Positions 8,018-16,713 are shown, counted from the first letter of the stretch. The stretch is DNA of 40,262 nucleotides from Porticoccus sp033791605 (GCA_033791605.1 JASJGJ010000104.1:1-40262), one strand, 5' to 3'. Notes: generated by a model from the sequence alone, not told the origin. Numbers and translations: made by a program.

Positions 8018-10663
8018 ATGCGTTTTGATCGTTTTACCCATCATTTACAAAATGCTGTTTCAGATGCTCAATCAATGGCTGTGGGTAAAGATAACCCCAG
8101 TCTTGAGCCTGTTCATCTGATATTGGCGTTGCTCAATCAATCAAGTAGTTCAATGACACCCATGCTAAAACAAGCAGGTTTTGACATGTCTGGGTTAAAA
8201 GTCGAATTAGAACAGCAAATAGAGCGACTACCACAGATTCAATCACCAACTGGTGAGATCAATTTGTCCGCTGATTTAGGCAAGTTGTTTAATCGGGCTG
8301 ATAAGCAGGCACAGCAGCAGGGTGATCAATATATTTCCAGTGAAGCTGTTATGTTGGCTGCTTTTGAGGGCAGCGGCGATGTGGGAAGGGCGTTAGCCAA
8401 ATTTGGTGACAAAAGTAAATTGCAGGCTGTTGTAGAAAAAATTCGAGGGGGTGAAGCAGTGACAGATCCAGAGGCAGAAGGTAATCGCCAAGCATTGGAA
8501 AAATATACCATTGACCTGACAGCGCGTGCTGCAGAAGGGAAGCTCGATCCTGTTATTGGTCGAGATGATGAAATACGTCGCACTATTCAAGTATTACAAC
8601 GTCGTACAAAAAACAATCCGGTATTAATTGGCGAGCCGGGCGTGGGTAAAACCGCCATTATTGAGGGCTTAGCCCAGCGAGTTGTTAATGGTGAAGTTCC
8701 TGAAGGCTTAAAAAATAAACGAGTTTTATCCTTGGATCTGGGTGCTCTTTTGGCGGGAGCGAAGTTCCGTGGTGATTTTGAAGAGCGTCTGAAAGCTGTT
8801 CTAAAAGAGTTATCTAGACAGGAAGGTCAAATCATACTGTTTATAGATGAGTTGCATACCATGGTCAGTGCCGGCAAGGCTGAGGGTGCTATGGATGCGG
8901 GTAATATGTTAAAGCCTGCACTGGCTCGAGGTGAATTGCACTGTGTCGGAGCAACCACGCTTGATGAGTATCGAAAATATATTGAAAAGGATGCGGCACT
9001 GGAACGACGCTTTCAAAAAGTGTTGGTTGATGAACCAAATGAAGAAGATACCATCGCCATTTTGCGGGGCTTAAAAGAGCGTTATGAAGTTCACCATGGT
9101 GTGGATATTACCGACTCAGCTATTGTGGCTGCGGCCAAGCTATCGCAACGCTATATCACCGATCGTCAGTTACCAGATAAGGCAATTGATTTGGTGGATG
9201 AGGCTGCGAGTCGAATTCGTATGGAAATCGACTCTAAACCAGAAGAAATGGATCGCCTTGAGCGCAGACTGATTCAACTGAAAATGGAACGGGAGGCGGT
9301 TAAGAAAGAGGAGGATGACGCCTCTCAAAAGCGCCTGGCCAAGATTAAGTCTGATATAGACATTCTTGGTAAGGAATACGCTGACCTTGAAGAAATTTGG
9401 ATTGCAGAAAAAGCGGCATTGCAGGGTGCAGCGCAGATAAAAATTGAGCTGGAGAAAGCGCGAATTGATATGGAAGCAGCGAGTCGTGCGGGTAATTTAG
9501 AAAAAATGTCAGAACTTCAGTACGGCATTATTCCTGAGCTTGAAAAGCAACTCGTCGCAGCTGGTGAAGCAGAAACGACGGAAAAACAACTATTACGGAA
9601 TAAGGTAACCGAAGAAGAAATTGCTGAGGTCGTCTCCAAGTGGACGGGTATTCCCGTGTCTAAAATGTTGGAAGGGGAGCGCGACAAACTACTGAGAATG
9701 GAAGACTCTTTGCATCAACGAGTTATTGGTCAGAGTGAGGCCGTCGTGGCTGTATCCAATGCGGTGCGCCGAAGCCGTGCAGGGCTTTCTGATCCTAATC
9801 GACCCAACGGGTCTTTCCTATTTCTAGGGCCTACCGGTGTTGGTAAAACTGAATTATGTAAAGCTCTCGCAGAATTTCTATTTGATAGTGAAGATGCGAT
9901 GGTTCGCATCGATATGTCCGAATTTATGGAAAAACATTCTGTCGCTCGTTTGGTGGGTGCCCCTCCAGGCTATGTGGGGTACGAAGAGGGCGGTTATCTG
10001 ACCGAAGCAGTTCGTCGGCGTCCTTACTCTGTTTTGTTGTTGGATGAAGTAGAAAAAGCTCACCCAGATGTTTTCAATATCCTCTTGCAGGTGTTGGATG
10101 ATGGACGTCTTACAGATGGCCAGGGTCGTACTGTAGATTTCCGCAATACGGTGGTGGTGATGACCTCTAACCTTGGCTCAGATCGTATTCAGGGCGTTGT
10201 TGAAGATCGTTCTTTTGACACGATTAACTTTGATGCTAGCGTGGATGGCGCTGAAGCCGATGATTCCACTGCCAACGAAAATCGCTATCAAGCGATGAAA
10301 GATGCCGTGATGGATGTAGTTGTGGGACACTTTAGACCTGAGTTTATCAACCGGATTGATGAAGTCGTGGTATTCCATCCCTTGGCTAAAGGGCAAATCA
10401 GGGGTATTGCTGAGATTCAACTGGCATTGTTAAAAAATCGTTTGTTTGAACGTGATCTGGAAATGAATCTTTCAGATGAAGTGATGAATAAAATTTGTGA
10501 AGCTGGGTTTGATCCAGTCTATGGTGCTAGGCCACTTAAAAGGGCTATTCAACAATTACTGGAAAACCCTTTGGCGAACGAAGTATTAAGCGGAAACTTT
10601 GCTCCAGGTGACACTATTGTGGTGGGCCTTGAGGGTGAAAAAGTCGTGTTTTCTAAGGCTTAA
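8018..10663 (+). CDS. clpB: ClpB disaggregase (Hsp100 AAA+ chaperone)
   Basis: Cytoplasmic hexameric ATPase that pulls proteins out of aggregates together with DnaK. Order: Clp N-terminal repeats (1-145), AAA-1 with Walker A GEPGVGKT and Walker B ILFIDE, the coiled-coil middle domain (about 405-525), AAA-2 with GPTGVGKT and VLLLDE, and the D2-small domain. At 881 residues it exceeds E. coli ClpB (857). The excess is mostly an acidic insertion of about 24 residues between TSNLGSD and the HFRPEFINRIDE motif of AAA-2. The ATG has a GAGAGGA ribosome site. Confidence 0.97.
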   Translation: MRFDRFTHHLQNAVSDAQSMAVGKDNPSLEPVHLILALLNQSSSSMTPMLKQAGFDMSGLKVELEQQIERLPQIQSPTGEINLSADLGKLFNRADKQAQQQGDQYISSEAVMLAAFEGSGDVGRALAKFGDKSKLQAVVEKIRGGEAVTDPEAEGNRQALEKYTIDLTARAAEGKLDPVIGRDDEIRRTIQVLQRRTKNNPVLIGEPGVGKTAIIEGLAQRVVNGEVPEGLKNKRVLSLDLGALLAGAKFRGDFEERLKAVLKELSRQEGQIILFIDELHTMVSAGKAEGAMDAGNMLKPALARGELHCVGATTLDEYRKYIEKDAALERRFQKVLVDEPNEEDTIAILRGLKERYEVHHGVDITDSAIVAAAKLSQRYITDRQLPDKAIDLVDEAASRIRMEIDSKPEEMDRLERRLIQLKMEREAVKKEEDDASQKRLAKIKSDIDILGKEYADLEEIWIAEKAALQGAAQIKIELEKARIDMEAASRAGNLEKMSELQYGIIPELEKQLVAAGEAETTEKQLLRNKVTEEEIAEVVSKWTGIPVSKMLEGERDKLLRMEDSLHQRVIGQSEAVVAVSNAVRRSRAGLSDPNRPNGSFLFLGPTGVGKTELCKALAEFLFDSEDAMVRIDMSEFMEKHSVARLVGAPPGYVGYEEGGYLTEAVRRRPYSVLLLDEVEKAHPDVFNILLQVLDDGRLTDGQGRTVDFRNTVVVMTSNLGSDRIQGVVEDRSFDTINFDASVDGAEADDSTANENRYQAMKDAVMDVVVGHFRPEFINRIDEVVVFHPLAKGQIRGIAEIQLALLKNRLFERDLEMNLSDEVMNKICEAGFDPVYGARPLKRAIQQLLENPLANEVLSGNFAPGDTIVVGLEGEKVVFSKA

Positions 10664-10766
10664 AGTTTGTCAGAGATAACATACACACGATAAGCGACAG
10701 GGCTGGGTGAATGTCTTAGTGTGTCGATACGCAGCATGACGGCAGATTAATAGGGGGTTTTAATCC

Positions 10767-11105
10767 ATGACTCAACCAAATAAGGACTGCCTAAAAGAAA
10801 GTTCTTTAGAGGCAGGAAGCTCTTTAGGAGCAGAAATTACTCCAAGTATTGAAGCTCACAATGAGAAATATATTGAGCTTCTAGACAGTCTTCTCAATGA
10901 TAAAAAGGACGTGGCGCTTAAAAAACACCCAGAATTAATCTCGGCATATAAAGCATTGGAGGTTTATGAGATTTATTTTTTGGCAGGTGGTGATTGGGAC
11001 GAAACTGGAACAATTGAGTTCAAAAAGAAAATGGCTAAAACCATCGTCAGTAAACTTGCCAATGAAAATGATTCGCCCAAACCTCAGGAGTCTAAAGAGA
11101 AATAA
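10767..11105 (+). CDS. Small hypothetical protein
   Basis: 112 residues, not recognised. It is soluble and highly charged, with no signal peptide or membrane segment. The first ~25 residues and the last ~15 (Lys/Glu/Ser/Pro-rich) look disordered. The middle (about 28-95) is predicted helical, with a conserved-looking patch YEIYFLAGGDWDETGTIEFK. An AGGGGG ribosome site precedes the ATG, which supports a real gene. It follows clpB by 103 bases and ends just before a strong bidirectional terminator. Confidence 0.65.
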   Translation: MTQPNKDCLKESSLEAGSSLGAEITPSIEAHNEKYIELLDSLLNDKKDVALKKHPELISAYKALEVYEIYFLAGGDWDETGTIEFKKKMAKTIVSKLANENDSPKPQESKEK

Positions 11106-11175
11106 GGTAGAGCTGTTGAGCTTTTATGTGTAATTGTTTAGATCGGATCTTATTTAAGGACAAATAGGGTTAGTA

Positions 11176-11210
11176 AAAAGGGGGAAGATAATTATCTTCC
11201 CCCTTTTTTT
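11176..11210. terminator. Bidirectional intrinsic terminator
   Basis: An 11-bp perfect stem GGGGGAAGATA / TATCTTCCCCC with a very short loop, flanked by an A-tract on the left and a run of seven T on the right. It lies between the convergent genes ending at 11105 (plus) and 11257 (minus) and can serve both. Confidence 0.85.
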
Positions 11211-11256
11211 ATTCTGCTGGCGTAGAAGAGGCTTGCTAAGCTCTAATTGAAGGTCA

Positions 11257-11730
11257 TTACTGACAGTATTTCCGAACTTCTTCCTTAGATCTACTCATCC
11301 AGTCGTTATGTTCATCATCGCTCAAATAGCGTTCTTCCCCTAATTCATCGTCCCGTATTCTTAGGCGGCGATGATTTTGTAGGTTTGCCAGATTTGCTTT
11401 TGCATTTGCACAATTTTTCTTAGCCAATGCGTTGTCTTCTGCCGCAACCTCTGCGGATTTTTTTAATTCCGTATCAGCCGGAGATTTTTCATTTCCCTCA
11501 CTTTTGTTGGCTTTATCTTCGACGCTTTTATCGGCGGGACCTTGCTGTTGAAAGGTCGATGGCGGGGTAACCTTGATATTAATTGACTCTGCTGCGCTAT
11601 CAGCTGGGGGTGTTGCCGTGTAATGCCAAGTACCTGCATCATCTTGCCATCGGTAGATTTTTCCTGCATTTGCAGAGAAGCTTAATACCAGTAGTAATAG
11701 AACTGAAAGTGATATGAACAGTTTTTTCAT
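11257..11730 (-). CDS. DUF4124 domain exported protein
   Basis: 157 residues. A classical Sec signal peptide ends near residue 22 (SFSANA before GKIYRW). The mature N-terminus GKIYRWQDDAGTWHYT is the DUF4124 signature, a short domain at the start of many gammaproteobacterial periplasmic proteins of unknown function. A low-complexity Glu/Lys/Ala/Ser middle follows, then a basic/acidic helical C-terminus with two cysteines (KKNC and the final KYC) that could form a disulfide. The upstream region has three tandem 14-bp repeats abutting the start codon. Confidence 0.8.
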   Translation of the reverse strand: MKKLFISLSVLLLLVLSFSANAGKIYRWQDDAGTWHYTATPPADSAAESINIKVTPPSTFQQQGPADKSVEDKANKSEGNEKSPADTELKKSAEVAAEDNALAKKNCANAKANLANLQNHRRLRIRDDELGEERYLSDDEHNDWMSRSKEEVRKYCQ

Positions 11731-11732
11731 GT

Positions 11733-11774
11733 CCTTGAACCTATAACCTTGAACCTATAACCTTGAATCTATAA
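11733..11774. repeat. Three tandem 14-bp repeats at the DUF4124 gene start
   Basis: CCTTGAACCTATAA occurs at 11733-11746 and 11747-11760, and with one change (CCTTGAATCTATAA) at 11761-11774. On the minus strand the array ends two bases from the ATG at 11730, and each unit contributes AGG/AAGG ribosome-binding-like sequence. Confidence 0.9.
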
Positions 11775-11945
11775 CAAGAGCTCGTAAAGAACCCAGGAAC
11801 GACCTTTGCCTTTAAGTATCATAGCGGATTTATTATGTGGATGTTGAGTATTTGGTAGCAAAAATGTGTTGCCGTGAGCTGTCTATGAGGTACGTTTTTG
11901 ATGAGTAGAAGTCATTGTTTTTACTGATAAGTTGATGTTAATGGC

Positions 11946-11974
11946 TTGACTAAACGTCGATAAAGCCCTAAAGT
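11946..11974 (+). promoter_or_regulatory. Candidate sigma-70 promoter for ilvIH
   Basis: TTGACT at 11946-11951, a 17-base spacer and TAAAGT at 11969-11974. It would start a transcript near 11981, giving an approximately 240-base leader before the ilvI start codon. Confidence 0.45.
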
Positions 11975-11980
11975 TTCGCG

Positions 11981-12218
11981 CTTCTGCGAGTAGTTTCAAT
12001 ATGCTCGCTCGCTGGTTTCTTACCAGCTTGCCAGGTGAACGTAAACAGCGTTCGCTGGGCATCCAGAACAGGTTTGTTTACCCACGAGCCTGACGCACCG
12101 ACGACTAATAGCGGTTGCGTGTTGCACTAGCAGGCCTGTGATGTCATAGCGGTTGTGGTTTATGTTCCCAAGTGGGCTGGACTGGCGTTGTGGTGTTTTA
12201 ATTTTGAGGGTTTGCACA
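11981..12218 (+). other. ilvI 5' leader with alternative hairpins
   Basis: The 488 bases between the DUF4124 gene and ilvI hold no recognisable gene except the repeats and promoter noted. The probable transcribed leader contains GCTGGT/ACCAGC (12011-12027), CAGC-GTTC-GCTG (12046-12057), CTGG-GCAT-CCAG (12055-12066) and ACGCA-CCG / CGG-TTGCGT (12093-12120). CCAGC at 12023-12027 can pair with GCTGG at 12011 or at 12054, so mutually exclusive folds exist. A 30-codon ORF starts at 12001 but is not strongly enriched in Ile, Val or Leu codons. Attenuation of ilv genes is common; here it is only inferred. Confidence 0.4.
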
Positions 12219-13958
12219 GTGGAATTACTGTCTGGCGGTGAAATCGTCGTTCGCGCACTAAAGGATGCTGGCGTTAAGTACTTATGGGGTTACCCTGGGG
12301 GTGCAGCGCTGCATATTTATGATGCCTTGTTTCAACAATCTGATGTTCAACATATTCTCGTTCGCCATGAGCAAGCGGCAACGCATGCGGCTGACGGTCA
12401 TGCCCGTTCCACTGGTGAAGTAGGTGCTGTTTTAGTTACGTCTGGCCCGGGCGCTACCAATGCCATTACCGGTATTGCTACTGCGTACATGGACTCTATA
12501 CCCATGGTTGTCATTTCGGGTCAGGTTCCCCGGGATAAAATTGGCGGTGATGCGTTTCAGGAAACCGATATGGTGGGTATTTCCCGTCCTATCGTTAAGC
12601 ATAGCTTTTTGGTTCAGGATGCATCTGAAATTGCGGGGGTGATTGCCAAAGCTTTCTATCTCGCTGGGACAGGTCGACCTGGCCCCGTGGTTGTCGACAT
12701 TCCTAAGGACGTTACTGCACCTAATCATCGCGTGCCTTACGAATATCCGAAAACGGTGAAAATTCGTTCTTACCAGCCCACTACCAAGGGGCATGCCGGT
12801 CAAATTAAGCGGGCCATCAAGACGTTGTTGGCGGCCAAACGCCCGATTATTTACAGCGGTGGTGGTGTCGTTTTAGGTAATGCGTCGTCACAGCTCATCG
12901 AGTTGGCCAAGCTGTTGAATGTTCCTGTCACTAATACGTTGATGGGACTTGGTGCCTATCCTGGAACGGATAAGCAGTTTGTCGGTATGTTGGGTATGCA
13001 CGGCACCTATGAAGCCAATGCGGCAATGCACCACGCCGATGTGATTTTGGCAGTAGGTGCCCGATTTGATGATCGGGTAACCAATACGCCCAGCAAATTT
13101 TGTCCTTCAGCAAAAATTATTCATATTGATGTTGATCCCACCTCTATTTCTAAAACAGTGGCGATTGATATTCCCATTGTTGGTCCCTGTGATTCGGTAT
13201 TACAGGCGATGGTCGATCAGGTCGAGAAGAGTGCTACAAAGCTAGATGAAGCTGCTTTAACGGAGTGGTGGGCGCAAATTAATGAATGGCGTGATCGTCA
13301 TGGTATTTATACCCAGCCGCGTCATGAGCCGAGTAGTGGCAATATTATCAAACCTCAGGATGTGATAAAGACGTTGTTCAAGGTGACGGGGGGTGATGCT
13401 TACGTTACTTCTGATGTAGGGCAGCATCAGATGTTTGCTGCACAACACTACCTGTTTGATAAGCCTCGCCGATGGATTAATTCTGGTGGTCTTGGCACCA
13501 TGGGGTTCGGTTTGCCTGCGGCTATGGGGGTACAGTTAGCTCACCCTGATGCCGTTGTAGCTTGTGTGACGGGTGAGGGCAGTATCCAAATGTGTATTCA
13601 GGAGCTATCAACCTGCACACAATATGGATTGCCAGTAAAAATTATTAACCTCAATAACCAAGCATTGGGAATGGTTCGTCAATGGCAGGACATGCAATAC
13701 AGTAGTCGCTATTCATCCAGTCTTTATGAAGACTCACTGCCTGACTTTGTTAAGTTGGCCGAATCCTATGGCCATGTAGGAATAAGAGTCACTCATTTTG
13801 ATGAGTTGGAAGAGAAGATGGCAGAGTGTTTTAGCTTGAAAGACCGCGTTGTCTTTATGGATATCTGTATCGACCGTTCAGAGCACGTTTATCCTATGCA
13901 TGTGGCACCGAATGGTTCTATGCGCGATATGTGGTTGAGCAAAACGGAGCGCACCTAA
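12219..13958 (+). CDS. ilvI: Acetolactate synthase large (catalytic) subunit
   Basis: Catalyses the thiamine-diphosphate-dependent condensation of pyruvate with pyruvate or 2-oxobutyrate, the first common step of valine, leucine and isoleucine synthesis. The GTG at 12219 was chosen over an upstream open extension to 12153. It follows a TGAGGG ribosome site, gives 579 residues (E. coli IlvI 574) and begins with LLSGGEIVVRAL, matching the family N-terminus. Visible are the ThDP Glu in LVRHEQAATHAADG, the FAD region (PGTDKQFVGMLGMHGTYEAN), and the ThDP/Mg motif GEGSIQM...NLNNQALGM. The stop overlaps the ilvH start as TAATG. Confidence 0.95.
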   Translation: MELLSGGEIVVRALKDAGVKYLWGYPGGAALHIYDALFQQSDVQHILVRHEQAATHAADGHARSTGEVGAVLVTSGPGATNAITGIATAYMDSIPMVVISGQVPRDKIGGDAFQETDMVGISRPIVKHSFLVQDASEIAGVIAKAFYLAGTGRPGPVVVDIPKDVTAPNHRVPYEYPKTVKIRSYQPTTKGHAGQIKRAIKTLLAAKRPIIYSGGGVVLGNASSQLIELAKLLNVPVTNTLMGLGAYPGTDKQFVGMLGMHGTYEANAAMHHADVILAVGARFDDRVTNTPSKFCPSAKIIHIDVDPTSISKTVAIDIPIVGPCDSVLQAMVDQVEKSATKLDEAALTEWWAQINEWRDRHGIYTQPRHEPSSGNIIKPQDVIKTLFKVTGGDAYVTSDVGQHQMFAAQHYLFDKPRRWINSGGLGTMGFGLPAAMGVQLAHPDAVVACVTGEGSIQMCIQELSTCTQYGLPVKIINLNNQALGMVRQWQDMQYSSRYSSSLYEDSLPDFVKLAESYGHVGIRVTHFDELEEKMAECFSLKDRVVFMDICIDRSEHVYPMHVAPNGSMRDMWLSKTERT

Positions 13959-14449
13959 TGAGACGGTTAATTTCAGTATTAATGGAAAATGAACCTGGTG
14001 CTTTGTCTCGGGTCGTGGGTTTGTTTTCCCAACGGGGTTATAACATTGATACGTTGACGGTTGCGCCGACAGAGGACCAGACATTATCACGATTGACTCT
14101 GACGACTCACGGTAATGATCAGGTGATTGAACAGATCACCAAGCATTTGAACAGGCTGATTGATGTGGTCAAAGTGGTCGATTTGACAGAAGGCCCACAT
14201 ATTGAACGTGAGCTTATGTTGGTGAAAGTGAAGGCGAAGGATTCACGGCGAGCTGAGATTAAGCGTTGTGTTGATATTTTCCGTGGCCAGATTGTCGACG
14301 TGAATGCAAATGCTTATACATTACAGATTGTTGGCAACAGTGATAAACTCGACGCCTTTGTTCAGGCCATCGGCGATACCGATATTCTTGAGCTGGTTCG
14401 ATCGGGCGTATCAGGTTTGGCACGCGGTGAAAAATCACTGCATTTATAG
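13958..14449 (+). CDS. ilvH: Acetolactate synthase small (regulatory) subunit
   Basis: Binds IlvI, raises its activity and confers valine feedback inhibition. The ATG at 13958 gives 163 residues, the same length as E. coli IlvH, and is translationally coupled to ilvI. The N-terminal ACT domain reads MRRLISVLMENEPGALSRV with the Asn/Gly valine-site pattern and FSQRGYNIDTLTVAPTED. The C-terminal domain contains ELMLVKVKA, FRGQIVDV and SGVSGLARG. A GTG-started extension to 13931 lies inside ilvI and is unlikely. Confidence 0.95.
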   Translation: MRRLISVLMENEPGALSRVVGLFSQRGYNIDTLTVAPTEDQTLSRLTLTTHGNDQVIEQITKHLNRLIDVVKVVDLTEGPHIERELMLVKVKAKDSRRAEIKRCVDIFRGQIVDVNANAYTLQIVGNSDKLDAFVQAIGDTDILELVRSGVSGLARGEKSLHL

Positions 14450-14484
14450 CTGGATGGGATTTTAATTTATACAGGAACCTCTTT

Positions 14485-14506
14485 AAACTATTCATATGAA
14501 GAGTTT
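14485..14506. promoter_or_regulatory. 22-bp operator-like palindrome upstream of ilvC
   Basis: Half-sites AAACT-A-TTCAT and ATGAA-G-AGTTT form a 22-bp dyad with one mismatched pair. It lies 45 bases before the ilvC ATG and 36 after the ilvH stop. No T-run follows, so it looks more like a protein-binding site than a terminator. No regulator gene is adjacent. Confidence 0.4.
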
Positions 14507-14550
14507 CTTATAACTATTTGATTTTAGTTTTAAATATATAGGGTGAAAAC

Positions 14551-15567
14551 ATGCAAGTTTCTTATGACAAAGACTGTGACCTCTCCATTATTCAAGGTAT
14601 GAAGGTCTCGATTATTGGTTATGGCTCACAGGGCCATGCTCATGCCTTAAACCTGAAGGACTCCGGTGTAGACGTTACCGTTGGTCTGCGTCCTGGTTCA
14701 GCCTCTGCCGCAAAAGCTGAGGCTTCTGGCCTGGCTGTGAAAAATGTACCAGACGCTGTTGCCAGTGCTGACTTGGTCATGATTCTGACGCCTGATGAAT
14801 TTCAATCCCATCTCTATAGAGACGAAATTGAACCAAATCTTAAGCAAGGTGCAACTATGGCCTTTGCCCATGGCTTTGCTATTCACTACAACCAAGTAGT
14901 ACCTCGTGCAGACTTGGATGTGATCATGATTGCGCCAAAAGCACCTGGTCACACTGTTCGCAGTGAATTCACCAGGGGTGGTGGTATCCCTGATTTGGTA
15001 GCGATTTATCAAGATGCTTCTGGTAAGGCACGAAATGTAGCAATGTCCTATGCGAGTGGTATTGGTGGTGGTCGTACCGGCATCATTGAAACAACATTCA
15101 AAGATGAAACAGAAACGGATTTGTTTGGTGAGCAAGCTGTACTTTGTGGTGGTACGGTTGAACTGGTTAAAGCGGGTTTTGAAACCTTAGTTGAAGCTGG
15201 CTATGCCCCTGAAATGGCTTACTTTGAATGTCTCCATGAACTGAAACTGATTGTGGATCTGATGTACGAAGGTGGTATTGCTAACATGAACTACTCCATC
15301 TCCAACAATGCGGAGTATGGTGAATATGTTACTGGCCCTGAAATTATCAATGATGAGTCTCGTGCAGCAATGCGCAATGCACTGAAACGTATTCAAAATG
15401 GTGAGTACGCCAAAATGTTCGTTACAGAGGGTGCGATGAATTATCCTTCTATGACGGCCTATCGTCGTAACAATGCTGCGCACCCTATTGAGCAGACAGG
15501 TGCTCAGTTGCGTTCTATGATGCCGTGGATTGCAGCCAATAAATTGGTTGATAAAGAGAAAAACTAA
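14551..15567 (+). CDS. ilvC: Ketol-acid reductoisomerase (NADP+), class I
   Basis: Isomerises and reduces acetolactate or acetohydroxybutyrate, the second step of the branched-chain pathway. 338 residues, the short class I length. The Rossmann fingerprint IIGYGSQGHAHALNLKDSG lies near residue 20, and APKAPGHTVRSEF at 130 onwards. The knotted C-terminal domain has the Mg ligands in ETDLFGEQAVLCGG and FECLHELKLIVDLMYEGG. An AGGGTG ribosome site precedes the ATG. It lies about 100 bases behind ilvIH, which may be partly co-transcribed, and ends at a strong terminator. Confidence 0.96.
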   Translation: MQVSYDKDCDLSIIQGMKVSIIGYGSQGHAHALNLKDSGVDVTVGLRPGSASAAKAEASGLAVKNVPDAVASADLVMILTPDEFQSHLYRDEIEPNLKQGATMAFAHGFAIHYNQVVPRADLDVIMIAPKAPGHTVRSEFTRGGGIPDLVAIYQDASGKARNVAMSYASGIGGGRTGIIETTFKDETETDLFGEQAVLCGGTVELVKAGFETLVEAGYAPEMAYFECLHELKLIVDLMYEGGIANMNYSISNNAEYGEYVTGPEIINDESRAAMRNALKRIQNGEYAKMFVTEGAMNYPSMTAYRRNNAAHPIEQTGAQLRSMMPWIAANKLVDKEKN

Positions 15568-15600
15568 GTAGTTGTATTCACAATAAATTGCTTGGTAAAA

Positions 15601-15627
15601 AAAACCGCGCTACGGCGCGGTTTTTTT
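15601..15627 (+). terminator. Intrinsic terminator after ilvC
   Basis: Stem AAAACCGCGC / GCGCGGTTTT with TACG loop, continuing into seven T, 33 bases after the ilvC stop. Confidence 0.92.
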
Positions 15628-15794
15628 GTCTCCGCCTTTGGTGTTTAATACCCCGTGGCTCGTTGACGTGCTAGGGCTTGAGAAATAACAGGGTAGTCGT
15701 TTGAATTAACGAATTGGTGAATAACTATAATGCTAGGTCTTGATAAGACAAAGTGGCCAAGTAACAAGTATTAAAGATCTAGTGCTAAGGATTA

Positions 15795-16607
15795 ATGATG
15801 GCTGATATTGATAATCAAAATGAAGGGTCGGGTAGTGATAATTCCTCTTCGGACCCTAGCGACAATAGTTCGCCGCCCCAGCAGGAGAAGGCCCGTCATA
15901 AAGGCATTTATCTTCTACCCAATCTGTTTACCACCGGTGCTTTGTTTGCTGGCTTCTATGCCATTCTTGCCGGTATGGATGGCAAGTTTGAGGCCGCGTC
16001 TATCGCCATTTTTGTAGCCATGATCTTTGATGGTCTTGATGGGACTGTGGCTCGTATGACGCATACATCCAGTGAATTTGGTGTTCAGTACGACAGCCTT
16101 TCCGATATGGTTTCTTTTGGTGTCGCTCCAGCAGTGGTGGCGTTTAGCTGGATCTTGAATGAAGTGGGTCGAATAGGTTGGGCTGCTGCCTTTATTTATG
16201 CCTCTTGCGCTGCGCTGAGATTGGCACGCTTCAATACACAGGTTGATGTTGTAGATAAGCGGTATTTTATTGGTATCGCGAGCCCGACGGCTGCGGCATT
16301 GGTTGCTGGCATGGTGTGGAGTAGTTATGACGTGGAGCCCACGATCCAGTTGGCTCTGATTGCTGCTCTGGTGACAGCGCTGTCTGGGTTATTGATGGTG
16401 TCCAATTTTCGTTACCATAGCCTTAAGGGTTTAGACTTGAAAGGAAAGGTCCCTTTTGTGGTTATCTTCGCTGTGGTGATGGCTCTGATTGTTGTGATTA
16501 TTGATCCACCACGAATTTTGTTTATTTTTGCAGTGATCTACAGTCTTTCTGCGCCAGTGATGTGGTTGTGGCAGAAGACTCGGCGTACAAAGGTCGTCGG
16601 TAAATGA
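15795..16607 (+). CDS. pssA: CDP-diacylglycerol-serine O-phosphatidyltransferase
   Basis: Inner-membrane enzyme making phosphatidylserine, precursor of phosphatidylethanolamine. The CDP-alcohol phosphotransferase signature is intact: DGLDGTVARMTHTSSEFGVQYDSLSD, i.e. DG-x2-DG... AR-x8-G-x3-D-x3-D (shown in part). Several hydrophobic segments span the 270 residues, with an acidic/Ser-rich cytoplasmic N-terminus (1-35). This is the integral membrane, Bacillus/Pseudomonas-like type, not the peripheral E. coli PssA. Two adjacent ATG codons follow a TAAGGA ribosome site. It lies between ilvC and leuA, as in Pseudomonas-type ilv-pssA-leuA clusters. Confidence 0.9.
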   Translation: MMADIDNQNEGSGSDNSSSDPSDNSSPPQQEKARHKGIYLLPNLFTTGALFAGFYAILAGMDGKFEAASIAIFVAMIFDGLDGTVARMTHTSSEFGVQYDSLSDMVSFGVAPAVVAFSWILNEVGRIGWAAAFIYASCAALRLARFNTQVDVVDKRYFIGIASPTAAALVAGMVWSSYDVEPTIQLALIAALVTALSGLLMVSNFRYHSLKGLDLKGKVPFVVIFAVVMALIVVIIDPPRILFIFAVIYSLSAPVMWLWQKTRRTKVVGK

Positions 16608-16688
16608 AGTGGATAGGGCGAGTTTCACCGAGACTTATTTTGAGGGGGTTGGCAAGCAGGCTCAAACCTGTTTGAATATGGGCTACTT

Positions 16689-16713
16689 GGTCATTTTGAC
16701 CGCTGATTATAAA
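16689..16713 (+). promoter_or_regulatory. Candidate -10 element and 13-bp dyad upstream of leu leader
   Basis: TATAAA at 16708-16713 could be a -10 box, placing a transcript start near 16720. Immediately upstream is a perfect 13-bp dyad GGTCA-TTT-TGACC (16689-16701). No good -35 box sits at 17 bases, so the promoter may be activator-dependent or misassigned. Confidence 0.3.

Noticed and set aside
12172..12201. Mini-ORF with GTT GTG GTG codons just before ilvI, a possible valine leader peptide
   Set aside because: Only nine codons, GTG start without a ribosome site, and it overlaps other open frames; likely chance.
12153..12218. In-frame upstream extension of ilvI
   Set aside because: Starts at TTG without a ribosome site; the GTG at 12219 has TGAGGG and matches the family N-terminus.
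14698..15483. Long antisense reading frames opposite ilvC
   Set aside because: Shadows of a strongly codon-biased gene; no family motifs.
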